Shown here in pieces: positions 43,790 to 55,009 of a stretch of 64,000 nt of DNA (positions are counted from its first letter, which is position 1; each line of letters opens with the position of its first letter). Origin of the DNA: Balanoglossus misakiensis (lineage: Eukaryota > Hemichordata); assembly GCA_040954595.2 (NCBI GenBank), contig CM082592.2, forward strand, positions 5,270,001 to 5,334,000, in the 5' to 3' direction. The translations under genes and the position numbers were made by a program. The notes under the pieces are model-generated. The model worked only from the letters and a program-made list of their open reading frames with translations. It made no database searches and was not told where the DNA came from.

Positions 43790-43960
43790 AACAGACTTGT
43801 ATCGCGCTATGATACAGAAAACTACAGACGCGCAAAGCAGGCACCTTGTAATATATATTGCCTACAACTGCCACGATCGCAAAAATCAAACATTGATTCG
43901 TCATTGACATTCAACAGGGAAGGCTTTTTCCTTCAAGTTCAAAAAACAGAACTTGAGAAT

Positions 43961-46900
43961 TCACGCGACTGAGTCTGCAGCTCTGTTCTGGTCACTGCTC
44001 TGGGTCGGTAGCATGGGAACGTTCTCTCGTTCTTCCGTAGATTCATTGCATCGGTTTTCGTTCATACTGCCCTGAGAACTCACCGAGGCTTCTCTTGCTG
44101 GGCGAACTACCAACAGAACAAAAACATTTTTTATATTTCATATAAAATCTTGTCATTATAGTAAAGCCCCATAGCTGCCACTTTTTCATTGATACATTCT
44201 TTCAATCATCTTCCTATCCTTAGTTGAAAGACAATGTTTTTATTTATTTATACCTTTGTAGTTACTGTCATCTGTTCACAGTGTTTTTGTTAAGGGGGGT
44301 ACCCAGGTAAGGTTACCAGGGTTCCCAAGTCATTTTACCGGGGTTCCCCTTGGTATATCAATGTATTCATATTGGTAGGTAGCAGAAGCATTACCGGGGC
44401 CCGGGGTTCCCCAGTCTGAGCAAAAACACTGGTTCAAATGCATTTCAACCCTATCCCTGGGCTTGCTGAGGACATGTTTTCAGGCAGATACTTGTAAAAC
44501 GTGGCCATGACACTTACCACTGTTAGGATTTACCACTGTCTGTTGAGTGTCACTTGCGGCTGCTTGCAGCAAAGCCGCACTCTGATCCGTAGTGCTCACA
44601 GGTGTGCTGGGGGCACTGTCGTTGTCTAGAAGTAGAGTTGTATCGTACGGGGGAGGGGGTTCCTCGTTGGCAGAGGGTGGCTTGTACAGACTGGAAAAAA
44701 ATGAAAAGAATAAAAAGAGCTGTTAGATAAAGTAAACCACAGAAAGCTGAATACTTGCCAAAGTATTTGAAGAAAATACGAAATCTCCTGGTGTTGTACG
44801 TACATAGGGATTATTCGGAATTATGCCGGTATACAGAAATGAATCATGACAAAAATGATAGGAACATATAAAAATCGGATTTTTATTTGTATAGAAGGAA
44901 ACGGAATACTGGGAATAAAGAACAGATGTTTACTGAAATAAGAAAGATACCTGTATGGTGGCGGAGGTTCGGGATAAATGCTGGCATCAATTTCATCCAG
45001 ATGAGATGCCGGGGTCAGCGCAGATCCCGAATTCAGCCTCATCCCTCCAGATCTGGTCCTGAAACCACTTCCTACAGGGGACATACATGTAGTTGAAACT
45101 ACTGTGGACTGGGGCCTATTTCCCTTGAGAGACATTCACTTCAATGATTTACTCTGATAATCTGAACAAGGCTTATCAGATACTTCCAAACATATCTCTT
45201 TACATTCTAGTGAAGATATTACAAGTTTAGGTTTCCTTGTTGACCTTTGACCCAAGACTCCATACTTGGTTCAAAATTCACCAAAATAAACTAACAATTT
45301 GATGGGGCTAGAAAGTTGGCAATGATGGTAACACTGGAATTACTCTAACATTTCAGTATAAATATTAAACTCTGTTGTCATTTTATGTAGAACTTTGACT
45401 TACTTGAGGTGTAATGAATTAAAGCCATTCTCCTCTGTCGTATTCTATGCACCATGAACAACAGCAGTCCCAGAATGAGAAAGGATGTTGCCGACGTCAA
45501 CACCCAACGCATGCTGTCACTGAAATCAAACAGTTCCTCTGGGGAGAAAAAACAAGTTCAAAACCAAGTTAGATTTCAAAACCTTTACAGATGTTTTATT
45601 TTAATTAATTGAAGTGATTGCTTGAAAATAATTCCTTATATGATTAATTGATGTGTAATATGAAATAAATTTGAAAGTGCTGGTAGAAGTGTACGTTCTA
45701 TTGTGTGTATACAATGACAGCCAACCTGCTTGGTATAAACTCTTACCTTGTGGGTATTCACTATCGATGCAAGTGAAAGAGCAGCATTTGTAGGGATCCT
45801 GGATGAAATTCTGGCAGTTTGGGGGGCCGGCGCACAGCGCGGCACTGCACATGATAGCTTCTCCTTTGTAACAGGTGCAGTTGATGCAGGGATCCCGGCC
45901 ACTCGGGGTGAATCGGTGTCCTTCTTGGACATGGCTGCCCCTGTGGTCGATGCACTGCGAGGATGACACTGCAATGAGACAAAAAGAAAACTGGGGATTA
46001 GCATGTTATATATGCTTTTGTGAATGAATGGATGGATGGATTGGTGGGTATGTCAGAGGATGGATGGATGCATGGATGGATGGATGGATGGATGAATGAA
46101 TGAATGAACAAATGAATAAAATCAGAAAGAAATCTATGATTGTATGAATGAATGAATGAATGAATGTGTAAATGAATGAATGAATGAATGAATGAATGAA
46201 TGAATGAATGGACAAGATTTTAAGTTGGTAAAAATGATCAAATTTCTCTTATCACAATATTTTAGCAATGTCAAAATCTCTCTAATAAAGTATTACTCAC
46301 TCCCTTTGTCTGTTAGAATTTTAAATTGTCCCCTGTAAGAAAGTAGCACTTACATTTTTTACACAGGAATTCCGACTTTGAGTTGCACTGCTGCACATAC
46401 CACTGCGAGGAATATTCGCCGATTTTGTGATTCTGGTCGAACACGAGCTGCCCGCACAATTTGACGTCTTCGTCCGACGCGGTCGGCCCGAACAAGGGCT
46501 GGTGCTGGAACACTCCGTCCTGGTGGGCGACATCCTCGCCCAGAAACTGCTCCTCCGCGACTTCCCACTGCGCTGTCCCGTTGCTCTTCCTGTAATAATA
46601 CCCCATCCACCAGGAGTGGTGGCCGAACTCATCGTTCAGTTGGTTGGGGGTCCACTGCTTGCTCACAATGAACTGGAGTTCAGTGTCCGTGGCAACCGTT
46701 GCCAGGAAACCACCCAGCGTGCTGCACTGATCCTGGGCCTCTCGGTACGGCAGTTTGGTTTCAAAGAAACGGTAACAGCTCTTGGTCTCTTTGTAAACAT
46801 GCCACTCGTCTGGGCACTGACCTGTCGAAGTAAATGACACAGCAGATATTGATCAGTAATAAGATTTTGAAGCAAGATTCATTCTATCTATGCTTAGAAC

Positions 46901-49427
46901 CGCACCACTGGTTTCAATTTGGAAATGTTTCTCAGTTATTAAATTCAGCAAATTAATATATAATCCTGGATACATTTTTTTCCGAGTTTTACATCCAGCA
47001 TTGCCTCACACGGGATAGTATACAACTATTGAGCTTTTATTTCATGATTTTTTCCATATCAATTCATCCCAGCGGATATAACCTTTGTACATACTGGGGG
47101 TAGCAATGAAATGACCTTTATACTAAACTAGTTGACACGGTAGTCTAGAATATAGATACCGTACTGGCGCTCAGGTAGTTCAGAAAGCAATTTACAGGCG
47201 TCTAGATTCTAGACTAACACTGACATCTTATCTTATTGATGTGGCTACACCTCATGGCACTTAGCTGTTAAAGTGCAATTTAGACACAATCTAATTTAGC
47301 TCATCTGTATGTACCAAGCAGATGTTTCTGCAAAATATCACTATAACAGCAAATTTCTCATTCGAGGTAGAAATTTTTAATTGGAGGTAGAAAGCTATGC
47401 AAAATAACTCTGATTTTCTTCAATTGAATCAACATCTATCTAACCAGATAAATTAAATACAGCGCTCAATTCATGATTTCTCATTTTCTGAATAAATTTC
47501 AATCAAGATTATTGATCAAACGCCATGGTGATCAATACACGAATCAAAACACTGCGCGGAGGGAAAACAAAGACGAGATTTGATTCATAAGCTGGTTTGT
47601 AAAACAACTGTCTCAGAAGCTGACAGACAAACAAAACCCTGTCAGTAATTCTCATTCACGTCTTGAATCCATAATGCGACATCTCTGTGTAAACAGAATT
47701 CATTATGTGCCACATTGGCGCAGGTAATTGTGATTTTTTAATATCCAGACGTGAAAATAATTATGATCAGTTATAACTGAAACCACAGAAATGGTTCAAC
47801 AATACATGTACATGTCATTGCATATTGACACAGATTATTTTTCCCTGCTGAATGAAATCCTTATTCCTATCAGGTAATTCAGAAAGCTTTTTAGGTCTAC
47901 AAGACATCTACCGGTACCCTTGACAATTCAACCTTGACATCCGCACAAGTTCATTACCACGTTATTTGTCATTAAGACTCATCCAACACTCAAAGTTAAT
48001 TCCACTGATATCGGCCAATATCGAGTGGCACACTTTGCACATCACATTCCATTCCACTCCAGCCCAACCCCTTTTGTCAATTATCTCAGTTTATTGCATT
48101 TGATTTGCATGTATGAGCTGGTGTGCATAGGAAAGTATTGATCTAAGCCTGAGCTGTCCTGTTGAAACAGCTGTGGAATTTACTCAGTTTGTTTGCGATG
48201 CTTACAACAATATTATGATTTTCCCAGGGTACATTTATTACATATTTTTCATATACTCCTGAAGTTACTATACTAGTACCATTAAATCTAAAAAGGCTGA
48301 AATTTTCAATGATCTTCTGGTAGTGTGAAGATATTTTGTACCTCGTAAATTGCTCTTGGAAACTTGAATTAAAGGGACACAACCTGCTTTTTGGCATCAT
48401 TTGTTTGTTTTTATTCCATGTGGGGAGTAACACTATTCTGATTTAAGACTTGGACTCAAATATGGAGTACAGTCGAAAACAATTCTCTGACAATCACATC
48501 AATGACACCATTTCTGCTCTGTACCATAAATTATGTCATTGAAGTGACAGGCGTTTAACCAAGAAATGAAATTGACAGTGGCATTAATAAAAGTATTCAG
48601 TAAAGCAAAATAAAACACACACAAAAGGATAGGAATAACAAAATCACTGTTGAGATGACACTGACAGACATCATTCACGGCGGATTGCCACTTGATGATT
48701 AATTAAAGGCCAGGGTCATCCATGTAAACAACATCATCTCAGTGGGGAGAGTCTATGCACACACGTTCAACTGCTGGATTGAGAGTCGGCATGAGATTTT
48801 GGATAATTGGGAACAGACAGCGAGCGGTGTTACAGGAGGCTTAGCACATACACAACCACACCGAACCTACATTGAATAGTAAATGTACCAGCATAAAAAA
48901 AACTGCCATCAACTCTAAACGTGGACTGGCAACTAGTTCATTTATGCTACAGACCTACAGTATCACAGAGTCGGAAGTGTAATTACCATGCATGTGATGC
49001 TGAAGTCTTTTTCTGAAATAATCCCATCATCAATGCCAAACAGTCTCTATTAAAACAGCTGTATTTGCTGCCATTATGATTACGCACGTCCATTTCTTTC
49101 AGGAAAATCAGTAGATAATATGGATGAGTCTATCTTGCATTCTGAATATATGTGAATTTCAGAATGGTCCGTACAGTACTATTTCACAAGGCATTAGAGA
49201 AGTGAATTTTGCAATATAGCTGCAAGATTTACTTCTATTCTAACTTTAAAAGTGAAAAGTAATTGTACATGTACTCTACATACCAGCATACGATTCGGGA
49301 TGTTGTTCGACATCATTCATTAGTGCAACATCGTCCACTGGTACACCATGGCTTTCATTGATGCCTGTAGATTCCCCAGTTCCCATGCCGTCCACAGACG
49401 CAAGAGATGATGAGCATAACCTGCTAC
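43961..49427 (-). CDS. DGCR2: DGCR2 (IDD) orthologue: C-type lectin / VWC / single-pass membrane protein; 5' end not found
   Basis: A type I membrane protein, putative adhesion receptor. Exons in transcript order: 49427-49284, 46821-46354, 45968-45747, 45538-45404, 45071-44951, 44690-44518, 44106-43961; all phases agree. They encode a linker ending PESYAGQ, a C-type lectin domain (CPDEWHVYKETKSCYRFF ... WWMGYYY ... SEFLCKK), a VWC-like cysteine module (CIDHRGSHVQEG ... PCINCTC ... CCSFTCIDSEYPQ) and a transmembrane helix with juxtamembrane RIRQRR. SFLILGLLLFMVHRIRQRR is nearly identical to human. The cytoplasmic tail has two PPPPY motifs (EPPPPYS, EEPPPPYD), candidate WW-domain ligands. The lectin domain lacks recognisable EPN and WND calcium/sugar motifs. 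Human DGCR2 has a signal peptide and LDL-receptor A module upstream; I found neither, so at least one exon is missing from this call. Confidence 0.9.
44279..44431. mobile_element. CAGTG-ended MITE (hAT-like) in the last DGCR2 intron
   Basis: Left end CAGTGTTTTTG and right end CAAAAACACTG are perfect inverted repeats. The 153-bp interior holds several GGGGTTCCC-like motifs. GTTCA flanks it on both sides, shorter than the 8-bp duplication usual for hAT. The ends match the small hairpin at 10139. Superfamily is inferred. Confidence 0.55.
46015..46212. repeat. TGGA/TGAA tetranucleotide microsatellite in a DGCR2 intron
   Basis: Runs of (GGAT)n and (GAAT)n with interruptions fill most of the short intron between the lectin and VWC exons. 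The reverse-strand SFIHSFIH frame is an artefact. Confidence 0.9.
46822..49283 (-). other. DGCR2 intron, nothing recognised inside
   Basis: The 2.46-kb interval between the linker exon and the lectin exon was read on the minus strand for a cysteine-rich LDL-receptor A exon. None was seen. No repeat of note. Confidence 0.5.
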
Positions 49428-50937
49428 CTGTATGCAATAAAACACAGTCACAATATTATACTTGTGTCTTTATTATTACAGATTTTACACCACAGATTTG
49501 AAGTCACCATCGTGTCACATAATAAGTGAACCCCCACAAAACCCAACCCCCATCGCATCAACTGCATTGTGAACAGAGAACTAGCGCAAAAAGTATCAAA
49601 GTTATCTATCTGTGTGGAACTTGTTTATTTTCTTTATTTACGATGCTTAATTAGCCGAATTAACCAGACTGTGGTAGACATCATCATCACCTAGTTAGGT
49701 CACATGATGGGCCACCTAGAAAATTATATTTCTCAACTATCAGTTCCACCACACATCCCAGCAGGTGAACAAGTGCATGCAGGTCTGTAATGCAATCTGC
49801 CGAAATTTCGAAGGATCATGTTAGCTGTGGTTATTATACCCAGGCTACAAATTCCCAATTTATGTAAACTTTAATGAGTGTAGGTTACATGGCCATTATA
49901 ATCCAACTTTCAAGTTGACATGTAATTTCAAAACATCCAGACCCATGCTGGGAACCTGACAAAATTAATCCTAGTAAAATACCAAATATCTTGGTTTGGT
50001 AACTTAAGAAATCATGTGGGTGGGGGGTCTAAGAATGTGATCCTTTTCGTGTTCTGTTGTGTGTCTTGTAGCACCAGAAGCCCCCAAGAATCGGCCAAAC
50101 GGAAATCCCCTATCGACTATTACATACAAAACATGTACTTTCGATGACGTCACAATATTACAAATTCTATGACACATGCAATTAGTGGTTGTACCTGTAT
50201 TATTTACAAAATGTAATGCATGGACGAACCTGTATGACAAAAATTCCCCATCAAAACGTTTCTAAAAGAACCTAGGATACAGTGGAGTACTTGAATTAGG
50301 TCAGACTGTCGTGAAGTAGTGTATGTGAGAAGTTCATACAAGTATATTGAAGTAAATGAATTTCCCCGTTGCACTTGCAATGGACTATAGATATTGCATG
50401 GAAATGGAAAACATCATTCTAGATGCAATTAAATATACTGTCGAGCAACCAAATACCGAAATGGGGGCGGTAATCGTACTGCCTTTCTTTGAGTTCATAC
50501 TTTACAATCACAACATCGGCGCGAAGACATACAAGTACAAGGGATCAAGCCCACTTCTTCGTGACAGGAGTCACGGACATACCTTTCAATGCGAAAATTA
50601 TCCCAATTACAAGTCTCCACGTTACAGGACTTTCCATGATTCAGTGATCTTAAACCATGTCAAATATAACGAGTCTATATATTAGCGATTCTCTATTCCG
50701 CAACTGAGGTCTCCCCAAGGTGTGACGGCTCAAAGACTCTCCGGGATACTCTCTGCAGATCAATTTACAGTTTCACTAAAACTCGGTACGCACTGCCACA
50801 ACAAACATGGCTGCTCGGTCTGGCATCTCGCCAAACGCGAGAAGCCAGCGTGACTACCCCTACGCGAGACTACGCCTGAGATCAGCTGATTGGATCACCT
50901 GATTCTTGTTTAGACTTGGCGTGCACACCTCTTCAAC
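49428..50937. promoter_or_regulatory. Divergent DGCR2 / PXMP2 upstream region
   Basis: The last ~240 bp before the PXMP2 ATG are GC- and CpG-richer (GTCTGGCATCTCGCC, CTACGCGAGACTACGCC) than the surroundings. This suits a promoter that may serve both genes. The missing first exon(s) of DGCR2 may lie in this interval, but no signal peptide or LDL-receptor module could be read. The plus-strand frame at 50356-50685 matches nothing I know. Confidence 0.45.
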
Positions 50938-52657
50938 ATGAGTTCAGTGGAAAGTAAAGGGGACAGGAGAGACAGGCATGCCATCAAAAGATTGATAGGC
51001 GCATATTTGAGGCAACTTCGGGAACGACCAGTTATAACAAAGGCTTGTACGAGGTAAGCGAGAGACAGTGATCCGCTGATCGCTTTGTCACCGGTTCAGT
51101 CGACGCGAAGCCCCCACGTAGGCACTCATACACCGCGAAGCACCACTGTATGTAACTGCCAGAGCTTCGCGGTTGATTTAAGGGCCGATGGGTCACACTA
51201 GCTACTTGTACTTTGCTTGGCCGGGGCAGTATGACCCGTGGTTATCGGTACCGTAGAAATAAATTTGAGTCCCACCTCGAAATCACAAAGGCACACAGAC
51301 TGCAGAGTCCAACGGTCATTCGGTTCAGGTCCTCAAGTTCTGGTACACGTATTACGTAAGACTATGAGGAGATGTGACATGTGGTATGATCTGTAATAAC
51401 AAAAATTTCCATTTTGCACACAGTGCAGTAGTTAGTGCCATCAGTGATATCGTCGCCCAAAAGATCATCGCCAATGGTAAGGACATCCCTATACAATGGA
51501 GAAGCGTGGTAGCCTTTTCATCATTTGGGTAAGCATTTCAGTCAGGTACTTTCTCTGTTGGTGCATTCTATAAAACCACAATTTCTTTGCACCAATTTTT
51601 TTTCTTCAATTTCATGTTTTCCAAGTTTGTGTATTTCATGTTTGTTATCACAGAAAATAAGCGAAGGAATCTGCAAAAAAAATGTTCACATTGACTATAG
51701 TATACTATTAATTTGATTATTAATAGACTAACACAAATTTGTATTTGTAGTTTTTAGCAAACGCTAACTTTTTAATATCGTTTCAGTTTTGTAGTCACAG
51801 GACCTTTGATTCACCATTTCTACAAAATATTGGAACAAGTGGTACCGAAGGATACAGAATATGCTGGAGTTAAGAAAGTATTGATAGACCGATTGTTACT
51901 GGCACCACCATATCTATTGCTTCTTTTCTACATTGTGCCAATTCTTGAGGTAAAATACACTTTTCGCTACCTTTTGTAGAAAGTAAATCTAGGTCAGCTC
52001 TGAATTGTGTGGTCTGTTCATTGTGAAGTGTCTGTCGTCAGAAGGCTGGACAGACCTCCAATTTGCAAAATGTATATAGATATCCAGAAATGGCTGAATT
52101 CAAAAGTGTTGTGTCTACATGTAACCTTGTTTTGTTTGTCACTAGGGCAAAGGTCATCATGCAGCAGTGACGAAGATCAGAGAATCGTTCATGCCAGCAT
52201 TGATCATGAACGTGAAAGTCTGGACAATTCTGCAGTACATCAATATCAATTACGTTCCCATTGAGGTAAGTTTGACTGTGTCCCCCCACCCACCTCTCAC
52301 ATGGTGTCTCAGTGTGTGATTGAGGCAGAGATAGGCTAAAAGGCGGGGCTGGCATGAATTCTAGCCATTGCCAGTGTTGCTAGTTGGCAAATGCTCTGTG
52401 TAAGGAAATTGGTGTACATGTACTCATTTATGGGACTACCCCCAGTTCTACCACAGAAAGTTCAGGACAATGTACAAGACATATGAAGAAGCGATTGTCT
52501 GTAGGAAATGGATCTTTTCAGAATGCATTACTGGTCTTAGTAATTGAATTGGATTATTGACATAATTGTTTTGAATCCCCCATTTCAGTACCGGGTTCTC
52601 TATGGCAATACTCTGGCACTCTTCTGGAACATCTACCTGGCTATGAAGAGGAGGTAA
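50938..52657 (+). CDS. PXMP2: PXMP2 (22-kDa peroxisomal membrane protein, Mpv17/PMP22 family), complete, 5 exons
   Basis: A four-helix peroxisomal membrane protein; the mammalian protein is a channel for small metabolites. Exons 50938-51053, 51424-51528, 51787-51949, 52146-52265 and 52589-52657 total 573 nt (190 aa; human 195). Matches to human: RPVITKACTSAVVSAISDIV (human YPVLTKAATSG), FVVTGPLIHHFY (human FFTGPLSHFFY), LIDRLLLAPPYLLLLF (human LLDRLVFAPAFLMLFF), EGKGHHAA, and the family signature VWTILQYININYVPIEYRVL (human VWTPLQFININYVPLKFRVL). The C-terminus ends FWNIYLAMKRR with no PTS1 tripeptide, as expected for an integral peroxisomal protein. The start is the first ATG; the sequence from residue 1 is charged and short as in the family. 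An AATAAA lies 197 nt after the stop. MPV17 or MPV17L are less likely given the closer PXMP2 match. Confidence 0.94.
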
Positions 52658-52853
52658 AAACCAACCAACAAACATGGAGTACAAATGTGCTACAGACACT
52701 GCAAACTTCATTGTATTTTGTATCATCAAGCTTACCAAAGATTTTTAGTCCTGTTATCACCATAGCAACAAACCACACTAAGACAACACACATTTTACCT
52801 ATCATAATATATGTAATTTTAACTTTAAAATTTATATCTTAATAACAAAAAAT

Positions 52854-52859
52854 AATAAA
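52854..52859 (+). promoter_or_regulatory. Candidate poly(A) signal AATAAA for PXMP2
   Basis: AATAAA in an A-rich stretch 197 nt downstream of the PXMP2 stop codon. Confidence 0.5.
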
Positions 52860-54822
52860 GATCAAATATGTATATTATGTAATCATGTATGTCTTTGCTT
52901 TTACCATACCAAGACTGTATAAACACAAACAAGGAATACTGATGTATTTTCCACACTAGGTACTCTGGTCAAAGGGTCAAGAACTAGTGAAATTTTCACA
53001 CATCTTGCATTGTTGAACAGGGTATGGAAAGAATCTGGTAAATTTATCCCTCGCATGAATTACCCAAGCCCCATAATGATGAAAGTGCACACAACAAAAT
53101 GTTATATCAACTATTTTATTGTCTACTTCTTCAGAAGATGGGGTACGTACAATCTGGTGAACCACAGTCAAGTAGAAAAAAAACAAAAGCAGAACAACGT
53201 CATTTAATGAGGGCGCTATTCATCTCAGATTCAAAGTGGTAGTGGCAGGTGTATTTCTCTGCTTTTGAAAGAGAACGGAATCACAAGCAGATATAGCCAA
53301 AAACTGTCATGTTTGAGCTGTGTATAAACTCCATAAAAGCTGCAAAGGACACTGACTCGTACTTTTAGTCAAAACTGACACAAATTCAGCCGTTTAAACT
53401 CGTGGATGAACAATATTTTAATACCAAACTAAAAGAAGCTGGTTACAAGGAACTACACTGAAATCTCTGTATTCTGAAAAACAAATTAAAAATTTCCACA
53501 TATAAGACAATTGTTCTGCGGTAATACTCTTCATGACTTGTTCATGAAAAGTGGTCGGTTCAACCGTTTTTTTCTTCTTTTAATGTCAATGATACAATAT
53601 ATACGTGGTTTTAAAAAGTTGTTTTACTTCTCCATAAAGATTTGAAGAACCTTCAAATAAATCGAAATGAGGAAAAACAGGTCCATGTGTGTACGACCAA
53701 CTGAACCTTCAAAAACGCATCAAAACAGTCTCTATCAGTAAAATCTTGAGGCTTATTGGAATTCTTTAAAGTGTACTAGACTGCAACAAATACATTTAAT
53801 AACATACTACTTTTTTCCTATTCCTGGAACAAGACGAATTTTGATCAAAATGTCTCGCATTTTAACATTGTGAAAAGTATTGTCTGTCGAGTTCGCCCAT
53901 GAACCTCAATTGCATAGACAGGAGACAGGATATACGTACAATGTATATGAATGCAAAAGTAACGCACAGATTCATGAATCGCATTCAGAGAGGGAGAGAG
54001 AACGATCGCTTCCACGTGGCACGTACAGGTCGTAATTTGGTCATTTGCATAAAACTGCTACATAAGCACCGACACAAAACCGGACGCATGTGATGGAGCA
54101 CATACAAGAACTTGCCTCCTGATCGACTTCTGACTTGGCACTGTGCCAAGTCCCTGACACCAATCATGATTTTTTTTTTTAATGTCCCGAACTCTTTTTC
54201 AAATAAGCCTACGGAACAGCCATTCTCGGTCTATGGCTGACTTGGCGTCACGCCAAAACCCAAAACACATCGGAGAGGAAAAAACTTTGCTAAATTACAT
54301 TTCCATTGGAAACACAGCAGCTCTCAACATGTATAAACTCCTCCCAGCACATTTCAGCACAGCTGCTTGAATTTAACAGAGAGGGCGAGAAAAAAGGGAA
54401 TGTACTGGATTTTTGTATCATTTCTTCGGTAAATATAATAAATGTACTGCTTCGAGAATTCAACATAGCACTCTCTTTTAAAGCATCGTTGCCGACTCTA
54501 AAGGAATACATCGATTTGCCATCAAATCTGCAGAGTGAGTGAGTGAGTGAACCAAGCTGAGACATCATTGATTTATATATACATGGCAGTCTTTTGACGG
54601 GATTGACTTCGATGAGAATTAGTAGACGATGGATTTTATTTAACGTGGCTCACTTAAAAAAAAAAAAGTTCAATATTGCACCCAGGCCACTCATAGTGAC
54701 AGACGGTCGAAAAATATTTACACCTCCAAATAAATTAAATAAATAGCAACAATAAGTTAACGAATTGTCCATTTAAGAAATCAGCCGTGATGACAAACAA
54801 CGCAGTCGTTCTGCGCCTGCTT
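52860..54822. other. Convergent intergenic region PXMP2 / SRRM
   Basis: AT-rich, with no recognisable gene or repeat. It must hold the 3' UTR of the distal SRRM last exon at its right end. A short (GAGT)n run lies at about 54534-54549. Confidence 0.55.
54635..54640 (-). promoter_or_regulatory. Candidate poly(A) signal for the distal (eMIC) isoform
   Basis: AATAAA on the minus strand, about 180 nt downstream of the distal stop codon. Confidence 0.45.
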
Positions 54823-55009
54823 TCACCGCCGGCCGTAACTGCTGCGACTGCTGAAGCTGCGACTGCGACTTCGGCTGTAGGTGCGCGACCGTGTGCGGGT
54901 GCGCGATCTGGATTTGTTGTAGTAAGGGCTGTGATAGGAATCGTCCGACTCATAGCTGCTTGAACTTGGAGGTGTCTCACGATGATATGGCACTGGGCGC
55001 TTTCGGGCG
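54823..55009 (-). other. SRRM2/3/4: Distal last exon: completes the eMIC domain
   Basis: The acceptor TTCTGACTTCAG has a long T-run upstream. The codon AG|C makes serine and the frame reads SARKRPVPYHRETPPSSSS, then RSRTRTRSRTYSRSRSRS and a stop at 54823 (63 codons including stop). It supplies the second half of the conserved eMIC block. An AATAAA on the minus strand at 54640-54635 lies about 180 nt past the stop. Confidence 0.88.

Larger units (their letters stand above)
37401..43960. other. Gene-free region between the arrays and DGCR2
   Basis: No exon could be supported. It contains residual GA tracts (37530-37960), fold-back clusters (39736-39950 and 40767-40930), (GAATT)n at 39641-39683, G/C homopolymer tracts (41098-41234 and about 41570), a TATG microsatellite at 42346 and a MITE at 43696. 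The DGCR2 3' UTR should occupy the right end. Confidence 0.6.

Noticed and set aside
50356-50685. 109-residue plus-strand ORF between DGCR2 and PXMP2
   Set aside because: No family resemblance and no codon bias; probably chance in the divergent upstream region.
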